64,000 bases of DNA from Flavivirga spongiicola (lineage in GTDB: Bacteria > Bacteroidota > Bacteroidia > Flavobacteriales > Flavobacteriaceae): contig NZ_JAUOEO010000001.1 of NCBI RefSeq assembly GCF_030540825.1, forward strand, positions 159,001-223,000. Reading direction: 5' to 3'. The position numbers and the translations under genes were made by a program. A model generated the notes under the pieces. It made no database searches and was not told the origin of the DNA. It saw only the letters and a list, made by a program, of their open reading frames with translations. This document shows, piece by piece, positions 18,881 through 28,545 of this stretch (the first letter of the stretch is position 1; each line of letters opens with the position of its first letter).

Positions 18881-21112
18881 CTATTCAAAAAAGTCCAGTT
18901 CAGCTATGGCTGCAGTCTTTTTACCTCCGGCTATAACTTTAGATTCTATTCGAATATATCTGGTTGATACTGGTGCTTTAAAATAATGCCTTCTGGTTAC
19001 GGGGTCGTTTATTAAATTTCCAAATCCAAACGCTTCAATGGTGTTCCATGTTAAACCGTCCTTACTTCCTTTTATAATACCTTTTTCTATCATCCCTTCG
19101 GAATGTTCTCCTTGCGGTGTATAGGCAAAGCCTTTAAGTGTATATTCTTTTCCTAAGTCAATGGTTATATAATGGGATCCTCCTCTGGCTTCTGACTGCC
19201 AATAGGTATTCGGGTCTGCATCAAAAACTGCTTCTTTTTCGTGGTCTTCTTTGGAACTATCGGCCCCTATGCTTTTCCATCCCTTTTTTATAATTCCAAA
19301 GGTATTGGCCGCTATACTACCCAATTGCTCTTTATTTATTGCTACTGCCTTTACTTCTCCTGAATTTACCAAGAATGGTTCTTTATATAATTTAGATACT
19401 TTTGTTGGGTTAGTACCATCTATAGTATACCTGATTTCATAATCTGCTTTTAGCTTGTTCTCAGGATTCTCCCCATGAATCTTCCAATTAAATTCGTGCT
19501 TTTTTTGTTGGATGTCCAGCATGCCGTTTACATCTCTGGTTATTGAGAGCTGTGGGGGTCTTGATTTATAGTAATGGGCCGTAATGTTTGATATCGCAGG
19601 ACTTAAACGCGTTTCTAATATGCGCACTCTGAATTTGCCTGAAGTCACTTCTGGGAAACGAAGGATTCTTTTATAGCCTACATTGGTGGCTGTTGTTATT
19701 TCCTGCCATTCATTATTAATCCAAGCATCTACTGCATGTTTTTCAATCCGCTCGCTATGGGTTGTAATGGCTTCCTGCAACGTGATTCTATTTGTTGTAA
19801 TGGGTTCTTTGGTTTCTATAATAATTTCGTTCTTATCACCATCTAACAGTTCAAAACTGGTTAGGTCTTCATCTAATACTTTTACAGATCCCCTTGCTCC
19901 CTTGAATAAATTGGTGCCATATGTTTCTTTGATACGTTCACCTACTTCTTTAAGAATCTTAACATCTACCGGAGAAAAAATCCCTTCTCTGTTTGGAGGA
20001 ATGTTTAATAATAAAGTGGCATTACCGCCTACCGATCGTTCATAAATATCATAAACATCATCAGTGCTTCTTGTTTTTTGGTCTGTATCATCTCTATAAA
20101 ACCAACCTTCTCGTATAGATGTATCGGTTTCTGCTTGTTGATAATGCAAAAATTTTGCTTTATACAATTGCTCTCTACTTCCTACATCTTCTATTGTAAT
20201 ATCCGCAAAACTATTCATTTCATGAGGGTTTGTCTGGTAGGGAATGATATTCCATTCGGTATCTCTTGTTGCACCAGATTCGTTACCACACCACCGAACA
20301 TCTTGTTTTCCAAAAACAACAGCTTCTGGAGCCAGCTTAGAGATTAGTTCTTTCCATGCTAAATAATTGTATTTTTGACCACCTTTTCTCTTTGGATGTG
20401 CGCCATCAAACCATACTTCATGGATTGGTCCATATTCTGTTAACAATTCAAACAACTGGTTTAAAAAGTACTCATTGTAATCATCTACATTAAATGTAAA
20501 AGTGGTTTTGTTTTCGAAGGGACGACCTTCTACTGGACGTGGAATAACGCGGTCTGAATATGTACTAAGGTTTCCGTATAAACCCTTAGGGTTTTCTATT
20601 TGGTATAGGTCTGCAGGTGATAGGTAAACACCTAGTTTTAGTCCATATTTTTTGCACGATTCTGACAGTTCTTTTACTACATCGCCTTTTCCATCTTTAA
20701 ATGGTGATGACATCACACCATGTTCCGTATAACGTGACTGCCATAGTACAAAACCATCATGGTGCTTTGCGGTTATAATGACCATGGTCATACCTGCTTC
20801 AACTATAGATTTACACCACTGATCGGTATCTAAATTTTGAAGATTGAATACTTTAGGGTCTTCCATACCATTTCCCCATTCTTCTCTTGTAAAGGTGTTG
20901 GGGCCAAAATGGATAAAAGCGGTAAATTCATTTTTTAGAGCTTCATATTGGTTAGGTGTTGGCACAACATGGGCTGCTTTTAAGGTTATAGAATCCTTAG
21001 TATCTGTCTCACTTATTTCTATAGTACTTGCGGATGTGTATAATATTCCTGTCTTTTTATCGCAGGACACAATGACAAACAAAATAATTAGAAGTTGAAA
21101 TAACTTGTTCAT
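18881..21112 (-). CDS. GH29 alpha-L-fucosidase lipoprotein, downstream tandem copy
   Basis: 743 residues, lipoprotein signal (FVIVSC, Cys17). The GH29 barrel covers about 45-400 with the HHDGF motif (117-121) and the catalytic nucleophile D236 in EVWFDGAHPKRKGG. Then comes a beta-sandwich, a chitobiase-C-like module (about 560-610, YTIDGTNPTKVSK) and an F5/8-type C-terminal domain (about 620-743). It should release terminal L-fucose, and beta-D-arabinopyranosides are stereochemically similar possible substrates. It is nearly identical to the next gene upstream, 50 bp away, so the pair arose by tandem duplication. Confidence 0.93.
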   Translation of the reverse strand: MNKLFQLLIILFVIVSCDKKTGILYTSASTIEISETDTKDSITLKAAHVVPTPNQYEALKNEFTAFIHFGPNTFTREEWGNGMEDPKVFNLQNLDTDQWCKSIVEAGMTMVIITAKHHDGFVLWQSRYTEHGVMSSPFKDGKGDVVKELSESCKKYGLKLGVYLSPADLYQIENPKGLYGNLSTYSDRVIPRPVEGRPFENKTTFTFNVDDYNEYFLNQLFELLTEYGPIHEVWFDGAHPKRKGGQKYNYLAWKELISKLAPEAVVFGKQDVRWCGNESGATRDTEWNIIPYQTNPHEMNSFADITIEDVGSREQLYKAKFLHYQQAETDTSIREGWFYRDDTDQKTRSTDDVYDIYERSVGGNATLLLNIPPNREGIFSPVDVKILKEVGERIKETYGTNLFKGARGSVKVLDEDLTSFELLDGDKNEIIIETKEPITTNRITLQEAITTHSERIEKHAVDAWINNEWQEITTATNVGYKRILRFPEVTSGKFRVRILETRLSPAISNITAHYYKSRPPQLSITRDVNGMLDIQQKKHEFNWKIHGENPENKLKADYEIRYTIDGTNPTKVSKLYKEPFLVNSGEVKAVAINKEQLGSIAANTFGIIKKGWKSIGADSSKEDHEKEAVFDADPNTYWQSEARGGSHYITIDLGKEYTLKGFAYTPQGEHSEGMIEKGIIKGSKDGLTWNTIEAFGFGNLINDPVTRRHYFKAPVSTRYIRIESKVIAGGKKTAAIAELDFFE

Positions 21113-21162
21113 GTTTTTTTAGTGTTATTATTAATTTTTAAAAAATTTAAGTTTGCTATCTG

Positions 21163-23397
21163 TTATTCAAAAAAGTCCAATTCTGCTATGGCTGCGGTCT
21201 TTTTACCTCCGGCTATAACTTTAGATTCTATTCGAATATATCTGGTTGATACTGGTACTTTAAAATAATGTCTCCTAGTTACGGGATCGTTTATTAAATT
21301 TCCAAACCCAAACGCTTCAATGGTGCTCCATGTTAATCCGTCCTTACTTCCTTTTATAATACCTTTTTCCACCATACCCTCAGAGTGCTCTTTCTGTGGC
21401 GTATATGCGAAGCCCTTAAGTGTATATTCTTTTCCTAAATCGATAGCGATATAATGGGAACTTCCCTTAGCTTCAGACTGCCAGTAGGTATCCGGGTTTG
21501 CATCAAAAGCATGTTCTTTGTTATGTTGCTTTTTAGAGCTATCTGTTCCAATACTTTTCCATGATTCTTTAATGATTCCAAACGTATTGGAGGCTATACT
21601 TCCTAACTGTTCTTTACTTACAGCTACGGCCTTAATTTCTCCTGAATTCACTAAAAATGGTGCATTAAATAATTTTGAATTTACTGTTGGTTCACTACCA
21701 TCTGTAGTAAACCTAATTTCATAATCTGAATTTGTTTTTTTTGTTGCATTTTCTCCGTGGACCTTCCAGTTAAATTCATGCTTTTTTTGTTGGATGTTCA
21801 GCATGCCGTTTACATCTCTTATTATTGAGAGCTGTGGGGGCCTTGATTTATAGTAATGGGCCGTGACATTTGATATTGCAGGGCTTAAGCGCGATTCTAA
21901 TATGCGAACTCTAAATTTACTTGATGTCACTTCCGGGAAACGAAGAATTCTTTTATAACCAACATTAGTAGCTGTTACAATTTCCTGCCATGCATCATTA
22001 ACCCAAGCATCTACTGCATGTTTTTCAATCCGCTCGCTATGGGTTGTAATGGCTTCCTGTAACATGATTCTATTTATTGTAATGGGTTCTTTGGTTTCTA
22101 TAATAATTTCGTTCTTATCACCATCTAACAGTTCAAAACTAGCTATATCTTTGTCTAAAACTTTTGTAGGCCCACTAGCTCCCTTGAATAAATTGGTGCC
22201 ATATGTTTCTTTGATACGCTGCCCTACTTCTTTAAGTACCTTAGCATCTACCGGAGAAAAAGCACCTTCTCTGTTTGGAGGTATGTTTAATAAAAAAGTA
22301 GTGTTTCCTCCCACTGTTCTTTCATACATATCAAAAACATCATCAGTACTTCGTGCTTTTTGTTTGGTGTCGTCTCTATAGAACCAACCTTCTCTTATAG
22401 ACGTGTTGGTTTCTGCTTGTTGATAATGTAAATATTTAGCTTTATACAATTGCTTTCTGCTTCCTATGTCTTCTTTAGAGATATCGCCATTTTTATTCAC
22501 CTGCTCTGCTCTTACATTCCATTCTGTATCTCTTGTTGCTCCAGATTCGTTACCACACCAACGAATGTCTTTTCCTCCAAAAATAACAGCTTCTGGAGCC
22601 AGTTTAGAAATTAGCTCTGTCCAAGCTGTATAATTATATTTTTGACCGCCTTTTCTCTTTGGATGCGCGCCATCAAACCATACCTCATGGATAGGCCCAT
22701 ATTCTGTTAACAATTCAAACAACTGATTTAAAAAGTATTCATTATAATCATCTACATTAAATGTAAAAGTGGTTTTGCTTTCAAAGGGACGACCTTCTAC
22801 CGGACGTGGGATAACGCGGTCTGAATATGTACTAAGGTTTCCGTATAAACCCTTCGGATTTTCTATTTGATAGAGATCGGCCGGAGATAAATAAACACCT
22901 AGTTTTAATCCATATTTTTTGCACGATTCTGACAGTTCCTTTACGACATCGCCTTTTCCATCTTTAAAGGGTGATGACATGATACCGTGTTTGGTATAAC
23001 GTGACTGCCATAATACAAAACCATCATGGTGCTTTGCTGTTATAATAACCATTTTCATTCCGGCATCATTCATCTCTCTACACCATTGATCGGTGTCTAA
23101 ATTTTGAAGATTGAATATTTTAGGATCTTCCATACCATTTCCCCATTCCATTCTTGTAAAGGTGTTGGGACCAAAATGGATAAAAGCGATAAATTCATTT
23201 TTTAGAGCTTCATATTGGTTAGGTGTTGGTACTACATGGGCTGCCTTTAAGATTATAGAATCCTTGGTATCTGTCTCACTTATTTCTATAGTATTTGACG
23301 TTGGGTATCGTGCCTCTTTTGTTTTATTACAAGAAACAATTAAAAATAAAACGATTATCAGTTGAATTATTTTATTCACATTTTTAAATTTATACAT
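21163..23397 (-). CDS. GH29 alpha-L-fucosidase lipoprotein, upstream tandem copy
   Basis: 744 residues with the same architecture as the downstream copy: lipoprotein signal (FLIVSC, Cys23), GH29 barrel with HHDGF, nucleophile in EVWFDGAHPKRKGG (about D242), then chitobiase-C-like and F5/8-type domains. The barrel cores differ at few positions. Differences cluster at the signal peptide, around 280-310 (RAEQVNKNGDISKED here against IPYQTNPHEMNSFAD) and in the chitobiase-C-like module. Position 280-310 is near the active-site side of the barrel, so the two may differ in aglycone preference. It starts 10 bp after the GH172 gene upstream. Confidence 0.93.
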   Translation of the reverse strand: MYKFKNVNKIIQLIIVLFLIVSCNKTKEARYPTSNTIEISETDTKDSIILKAAHVVPTPNQYEALKNEFIAFIHFGPNTFTRMEWGNGMEDPKIFNLQNLDTDQWCREMNDAGMKMVIITAKHHDGFVLWQSRYTKHGIMSSPFKDGKGDVVKELSESCKKYGLKLGVYLSPADLYQIENPKGLYGNLSTYSDRVIPRPVEGRPFESKTTFTFNVDDYNEYFLNQLFELLTEYGPIHEVWFDGAHPKRKGGQKYNYTAWTELISKLAPEAVIFGGKDIRWCGNESGATRDTEWNVRAEQVNKNGDISKEDIGSRKQLYKAKYLHYQQAETNTSIREGWFYRDDTKQKARSTDDVFDMYERTVGGNTTFLLNIPPNREGAFSPVDAKVLKEVGQRIKETYGTNLFKGASGPTKVLDKDIASFELLDGDKNEIIIETKEPITINRIMLQEAITTHSERIEKHAVDAWVNDAWQEIVTATNVGYKRILRFPEVTSSKFRVRILESRLSPAISNVTAHYYKSRPPQLSIIRDVNGMLNIQQKKHEFNWKVHGENATKKTNSDYEIRFTTDGSEPTVNSKLFNAPFLVNSGEIKAVAVSKEQLGSIASNTFGIIKESWKSIGTDSSKKQHNKEHAFDANPDTYWQSEAKGSSHYIAIDLGKEYTLKGFAYTPQKEHSEGMVEKGIIKGSKDGLTWSTIEAFGFGNLINDPVTRRHYFKVPVSTRYIRIESKVIAGGKKTAAIAELDFFE

Positions 23398-23407
23398 TAT
23401 TCATTTT

Positions 23408-25396
23408 CTAATTTTTAATTAAATATATTCGATACAATGCAAAATCACATTTTCCTGACTTGCCTTTGGTTTTAAAAGTTAAAAAAGCTTCTCCATTAGC
23501 TACTTTTATATTTCCCATAAACTGTTGCTCTATGAATTCCGTTTTATCAGAAGAAACATCTACCCATTCAGATATCGGTCTTTGCCTTTGAAAAAGACGT
23601 AACTGATTGCTATTTGAAGATTTAAAATAAGACATGTAAAGTTTATAAGTTCCATCTGAAACAGGTAAGTTCAAACTAGTTTTAACAGAGATCCAATCTT
23701 CTTCGCTATGAAATAAAAAAACTTCTTTTTCCTTAATTTTTTTATAATTTACAGATACTGGGGCATATGGAAACCCCAGTGATTGTATATTGAAAAAATT
23801 CAAATAAACTTCTAACTTTTCTGGTGCATCAAAGCCTTTTGTTGTTTCGAGTGAGGGATTTATAGCATTTAGAACTGGCGTATCACCGTAATAAAAAGCT
23901 ATTGAAGCATAATCTACCTGCCATTGATTGTTTTCAGGTCCATGTTCTATGGTTAATTCATAATCTTCACTAAAATTAACTTTATCTCCCAAATAAAACC
24001 GATAGCCCCCTGTTCTGGCTAAAGGAATAGAATAATCAAGACACCCATGTAAAGGGAGGCTAAAACCATCATCCCAACGATCTGCAACACCGTACCATCC
24101 TCCGTTAAAATAATCTTCTGAACCTGTGCCATGCATTCGCATATCACCATCTATTATAGTGACATCATCGCCTTCAAAAAAACCTGTCGTAAATGACGTT
24201 TCCTTTTCTATACTTTGGCATAAAAGGATCGTACCAACATGATGCCCCTTACCTTGTTGTTTTATTATATTGTAAGGTCTCCCTTTTTTAGGAATTTCTC
24301 TATTCCAGACGGTATATAGTTTTCCTTCTTTTCTAGATTTCCTTTTTTCTTTAGTATAATATAACGTCATTTGAAAACTCAAGCTAGGTTGAAATTCCTT
24401 TCCTCTCTTTAAATATTCCAATTCCAATACTGCTCTTTTATCAAAAGGCATTGGTAAATAACAATAGTTTGTTTCTCCATTAGACCCCATAAGCATAGAA
24501 TTCATAGCACGTTTACCAAAAGCATAACCAAATAAACTAGCCATAGGAACATTAATAGCATACGCTTTATCATCATCCCACGTCGATCTGAATATTAAAT
24601 CTGTATGCTCTCCTTCTAATTGTGAACCATTATTAAAAGTCATTCCAACAATGCGCCCTCCGTTTTGAATTTCTGCCAGAGAGATCTTTTCTCCAGGGTT
24701 TATATAGACTTTCCTTTTAATGACTTCTATTTCCTGTTTTAAATTTGAAACATGCTTTTTAGAATTAGCCCATACATTAGATACCCTTTTAAAAGCTTTT
24801 TTTTCTTCTTCTGTCCATGCCATTGAAAATGTAGATATTTTCTTTTTATCATGATATGTTCTATACTGTATTTGGTGAAATTTCAAACCATCTCCTACAT
24901 AGACAATTTTACAGCTTTTTTTATATGGAATAGGGACATAACTATAATAGCCACCAACTTCATTTCCTACCAAAGGTGCTTTAAATGGAAATACTTTTGA
25001 TGAAAACAAATCTTCAAATTTCATGCTTATTCTTGGCGTTTTTTCACCATCAAAATAAAATTCAATAATATTTGCTGTAGGAGTTGGAGTCCATATCCGT
25101 TGAATAACTCCCGGGCCTTTCAAATCTGCCATGACAAACCTGTTTTCGCCTTCTTTCCTTATAAAAGAATATTTTCCAGAAAATCCATCATCGTTACCTC
25201 CGGAAGTATCATAAGATGATACCATAGCTACTTTAGAATTTTGTCTATACATTGGCAACAGGCTAATATCACTTAAATGTTGTAATTCTTCAATTACTAT
25301 TGTCTCTTTCTTTTGTGCACTTAGACCTGTAGTTAATACTATAAATACAAAAAAGTAGTATATTCTGCTTTTTAAAATTCTAGTATCAAGTTTCAT
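23408..25396 (-). CDS. GH172 (DUF2961) furanosidase, extended form
   Basis: 662 residues with a Sec signal (FFVFIVLTTGLSAQ). The DUF2961 double jelly-roll is recognisable (SYDTSGGNDDGFSGKYSF near the start, GPGVIQRIWTPTPTANI at about 94-110). The conserved acidic pair lies in FFEGDDVTIIDGD and GTGSEDYFNGGWYG. Known GH172 members are alpha-D-fructofuranosidases and D-arabinofuranosidases. The protein is about 240 residues longer than a minimal member, with a central insertion and a C-terminal beta-rich extension of unknown role. First of the three GH172 genes in map order and last in transcription order. Confidence 0.87.
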   Translation of the reverse strand: MKLDTRILKSRIYYFFVFIVLTTGLSAQKKETIVIEELQHLSDISLLPMYRQNSKVAMVSSYDTSGGNDDGFSGKYSFIRKEGENRFVMADLKGPGVIQRIWTPTPTANIIEFYFDGEKTPRISMKFEDLFSSKVFPFKAPLVGNEVGGYYSYVPIPYKKSCKIVYVGDGLKFHQIQYRTYHDKKKISTFSMAWTEEEKKAFKRVSNVWANSKKHVSNLKQEIEVIKRKVYINPGEKISLAEIQNGGRIVGMTFNNGSQLEGEHTDLIFRSTWDDDKAYAINVPMASLFGYAFGKRAMNSMLMGSNGETNYCYLPMPFDKRAVLELEYLKRGKEFQPSLSFQMTLYYTKEKRKSRKEGKLYTVWNREIPKKGRPYNIIKQQGKGHHVGTILLCQSIEKETSFTTGFFEGDDVTIIDGDMRMHGTGSEDYFNGGWYGVADRWDDGFSLPLHGCLDYSIPLARTGGYRFYLGDKVNFSEDYELTIEHGPENNQWQVDYASIAFYYGDTPVLNAINPSLETTKGFDAPEKLEVYLNFFNIQSLGFPYAPVSVNYKKIKEKEVFLFHSEEDWISVKTSLNLPVSDGTYKLYMSYFKSSNSNQLRLFQRQRPISEWVDVSSDKTEFIEQQFMGNIKVANGEAFLTFKTKGKSGKCDFALYRIYLIKN

Positions 25397-25487
25397 CTTT
25401 TTATACTTAATGTTATTTAATATTACTTCCTTTTACTGTATTCTTCACAAAGATGTAGTATCTCCTAGTGTAATCATTTATTTGTCT

Positions 25488-27227
25488 CTATGAGTTGTTC
25501 TTTTCAGATTTGTGCAATTCCTCATAATCTACCAACACCTTTTCTTTAGCTCCTTTATAATCTGGAGCTATATTGTTTTTTCCTCCTGGCTTCATATAGT
25601 AAAATGTCGTTGGAGCATAATTAATTGTTGCTTTATTCCAATGCCATAATTCCATGTCGAACTTCAAGCTTTTTGTGAAGGGAAGTGCATTGAGGGTTCT
25701 TACTTTTGCATTAACGGTATAACCCGGAGTCATATTACCATCACCAGAAGGCTGAGCGATAAATGGATGTGTAAAAGTTTCTGGTTTGCACCATGCATAA
25801 TTATAATAATCTTCGGTACCGGTTCCAAAATGAGAGGGGAATGCTTCACCGTCAATATATATTTTCTCATCGCCTTCACCCCACCAACAATGTCTGAATG
25901 TACCATCCTCTTTTTCCCAGATTGTTTTTCCTAAAGGTGCATTATCGTTAAACAATGTTAATACATCTCCTACGTAAACACCTTGCCCTGAAAGTGTCAC
26001 ATAGTTTAAATCCTGTATGCCATTGCCCCCATCCATCGATTTATCTGCTTTACCAGTTTCTATACCTGTAAACTGGTGCCATGAGGTGTAGAAATGCATA
26101 GATCGATTTGTCCAATCATAGGCATTAAATTGTAAAGAACCATTAATACGAATGGGCACATCTCCTATATTTTTTAATGAAATCTGACAACTTTTCTCAA
26201 AGGGCATTATCCATTTTGAAGTGAGATTACCACTGCCCGAAACTTTATTGTATCGGGTTTCGTAAGGTGTAATTTTATATCCGGATCCAAAAAAATCTCC
26301 TATAGGTACCCATACCGTCTGTGAATTATCAAACGTACATTTTAATATTGCCGACCTCATCGATTGTCTCGGGTTATCTTCTTGCACCCGCATATTTATT
26401 TCATGTATGGCTGCCCCTATATTTTTTTGAGAAATAACAACTTCTGCATCTTTATTCAATGTTATATCAAAACTTTCAAACCCTTTGCTTTGCTTTACCT
26501 TGTCAGAAGAACCTCCATTCAATAATAACTGATTTGTTTTTACTATTAAATCCTTGTTATCGGCTATTGATGTTTTAGTAAAACTTTCTATTTCTACATC
26601 TTCTATATATGTTCGGTAATCTATATTATAATACAAGACCTCTCCTTTTCCTCTTTCGTCTTTAATAATTAAATCAGATTCATATGTAATTTTACAGGAT
26701 TGGGCATACGGTATTGGGAAGTACAAATTATGTCCTCGTTCATCAACAGGCGCCAACGGAGATACAGAGCAACTTAACGGATAACCTACAGCTTTATTTT
26801 CACCAATAAAACTACGAAGTGTTTGGCTAATTACAGGCTTTTTAACGTCGTCTATATAAATCCGTAAGGTTCCTTGTCCTCTATTTTCACCAATACCTGT
26901 CATCCAAAAATGAGTAATAGCACCTGGTTGATCTGTATCAAGCAATACATACTCCGTTCTTCCATTATTCTCTTCTACACTTGTCCACTGATTATTGTCC
27001 CAATTAGCAAACCAAAACTTATCGTTAGCTGAAATACTTCGTCTATCGTAACTACTGGCATGTTTAGTTATATACTGCGGTTCAGGAAATTTGGTTAGCT
27101 GTTCTCTTGAGGTCATCTCTTTTAATAAAGATGCAACACTTACCACATGAGTAGCTGCTCCTTGACAAGCTGTAAAAAGTGAACTAAAAAATAGAAGTGA
27201 TATAAAACTAAGCCTTAAGAGTTTCAT
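25488..27227 (-). CDS. GH172 (DUF2961) furanosidase lipoprotein
   Basis: 579 residues; the lipobox LFTACQ puts the Cys at about residue 21. DUF2961 landmarks are SYDRRSISANDKFWFANWD (about 59-77), GAITHFWMTG and the acidic pair in GEGDEKIYIDGE and GTGTEDYYNYAWC. The family acts on furanosides of fructose or D-arabinose, and many members work as oligomers. With the two neighbouring GH172 genes (31 bp and 91 bp gaps) it forms a run of three divergent paralogues. This suggests different linkages or positions of the same furanose are removed by separate enzymes. Confidence 0.87.
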   Translation of the reverse strand: MKLLRLSFISLLFFSSLFTACQGAATHVVSVASLLKEMTSREQLTKFPEPQYITKHASSYDRRSISANDKFWFANWDNNQWTSVEENNGRTEYVLLDTDQPGAITHFWMTGIGENRGQGTLRIYIDDVKKPVISQTLRSFIGENKAVGYPLSCSVSPLAPVDERGHNLYFPIPYAQSCKITYESDLIIKDERGKGEVLYYNIDYRTYIEDVEIESFTKTSIADNKDLIVKTNQLLLNGGSSDKVKQSKGFESFDITLNKDAEVVISQKNIGAAIHEINMRVQEDNPRQSMRSAILKCTFDNSQTVWVPIGDFFGSGYKITPYETRYNKVSGSGNLTSKWIMPFEKSCQISLKNIGDVPIRINGSLQFNAYDWTNRSMHFYTSWHQFTGIETGKADKSMDGGNGIQDLNYVTLSGQGVYVGDVLTLFNDNAPLGKTIWEKEDGTFRHCWWGEGDEKIYIDGEAFPSHFGTGTEDYYNYAWCKPETFTHPFIAQPSGDGNMTPGYTVNAKVRTLNALPFTKSLKFDMELWHWNKATINYAPTTFYYMKPGGKNNIAPDYKGAKEKVLVDYEELHKSEKNNS

Positions 27228-27258
27228 TTGTTTATAATTATAGTTACCTACTGATACC

Positions 27259-28530
27259 TTATTTCAATTTATCAAACACCTTTTCTTTAATATGCTTAAC
27301 TCTTAAGTCTACAGAAGGCAAGGTTGGAAGGTTAGATGATGGTTTGTCTAAATAAAAATAGGCCGTTGCCGATACATCATCAGATCTGTAAAAGTTGGTT
27401 GATACCCCATCCGGAAAGTCATCACTTTCTAAAGCCGGTGGATTTTCCATATCCAAGTATCGTTTTGCAGCATCATAACCATCTTTCTCAACATAAGACC
27501 ATACCGGTGTAATATTGGCACCATTTTTATTCATTTCAATAATTTTTCTTCTTACTGAATTTCCTATTTGTTGAATGGTAACTTTACAATCTTTATGAAA
27601 GTAGACAGGGTCGTAGGTATGAAAACGATAAAACGTATAAAGATCACGTTCCTTATTAGAGACTGTACTTCCCTGAATTCTATTGGCATATTCTCCTTGT
27701 CCCCAACCAGTCCCAATATAATCTTCGGTTCCAGTACCCGATAACGTCGGATATTTAGTGTCACCATCTAAAAAGATTCTTGCTTCTCCTTCTCCAAACC
27801 AGGACCCTTTGTATTTTTCATTACCAATAACGCCTATATTGGTTCCCAAATATCTACCGTTACCTTCTACTTTTGGTAATATTGTATAATCGATGCCTTT
27901 GGTTGTTGCCGTATCTCTATTCCAATACGCGTGAAAATACAAAGCGTCGTCTTGTAATTCAGGGACTTCCACCATATTTATTTTATAATAAAACATAATG
28001 AATTTATCCGATTCGTTTACAATTTCAACCTTTGCTGCTTTACGAAATGGCATGGGTATGGCACAGTTAAAAGAACGCCCCTCTGGCATTGCAAAAAATT
28101 CGTTTTCAAAAGTACTTGTCAACCCTAGACCTATACCAAAAAAATCGAAAAAGGGTGCAGACACTGCTGGTTTTTCTTCTCCATCCCAATACATATTAAT
28201 GCTTAGTTTTCGTCTATCTTCTTCCGCCCATTGCATGGAATTCGCCGACCATATTTTTGTAATAATTCCAGCACCTTTATAATCTAAAATTACTGTTCTA
28301 TCACCTGGCCCAATCATTGTAAAAGCATCTCCTTTCGCACCTTTATTAGTTATTCCGCCTTTACCTTTTTCTCCTGTTTTATTTTCTGAACTATACCAAC
28401 GTGTTTCCACACCTTCCGGTGCAGCTTTATAGTATTCCTGAATGTCTGAAAGTAAAAACGTATCATCTTTTTTTGAGTTATTACAACTCATAAGTAATAC
28501 GATTACAAAAAATATTAAACTGTTTTTCAT
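27259..28530 (-). CDS. GH172 (DUF2961) furanosidase lipoprotein, minimal form
   Basis: 423 residues, close to the typical size of the family. Lipobox LLMSC (Cys16). It shows TRWYSSENKTGEKGKGG at the substrate-facing N-terminus, GAGIITKIWSAN, and the conserved acidic clusters GEGEARIFLDGD (E247, E249) and GTGTEDY (E269, D270), which I take as the catalytic region. Likely periplasmic and membrane-tethered, removing alpha-linked furanosyl residues. It lies between a GH43-like lipoprotein (15 bp upstream) and two further GH172 genes. Confidence 0.9.
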   Translation of the reverse strand: MKNSLIFFVIVLLMSCNNSKKDDTFLLSDIQEYYKAAPEGVETRWYSSENKTGEKGKGGITNKGAKGDAFTMIGPGDRTVILDYKGAGIITKIWSANSMQWAEEDRRKLSINMYWDGEEKPAVSAPFFDFFGIGLGLTSTFENEFFAMPEGRSFNCAIPMPFRKAAKVEIVNESDKFIMFYYKINMVEVPELQDDALYFHAYWNRDTATTKGIDYTILPKVEGNGRYLGTNIGVIGNEKYKGSWFGEGEARIFLDGDTKYPTLSGTGTEDYIGTGWGQGEYANRIQGSTVSNKERDLYTFYRFHTYDPVYFHKDCKVTIQQIGNSVRRKIIEMNKNGANITPVWSYVEKDGYDAAKRYLDMENPPALESDDFPDGVSTNFYRSDDVSATAYFYLDKPSSNLPTLPSVDLRVKHIKEKVFDKLK

Positions 28531-28545
28531 TTTATAAGATTTATT

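Noticed and set aside
19683..20045. 120-codon plus-strand ORF (and a 110-codon counterpart at 22049-22381)
   Set aside because: Both are antisense to the same part of the two duplicated GH29 genes. The similarity between them simply reflects the duplication.
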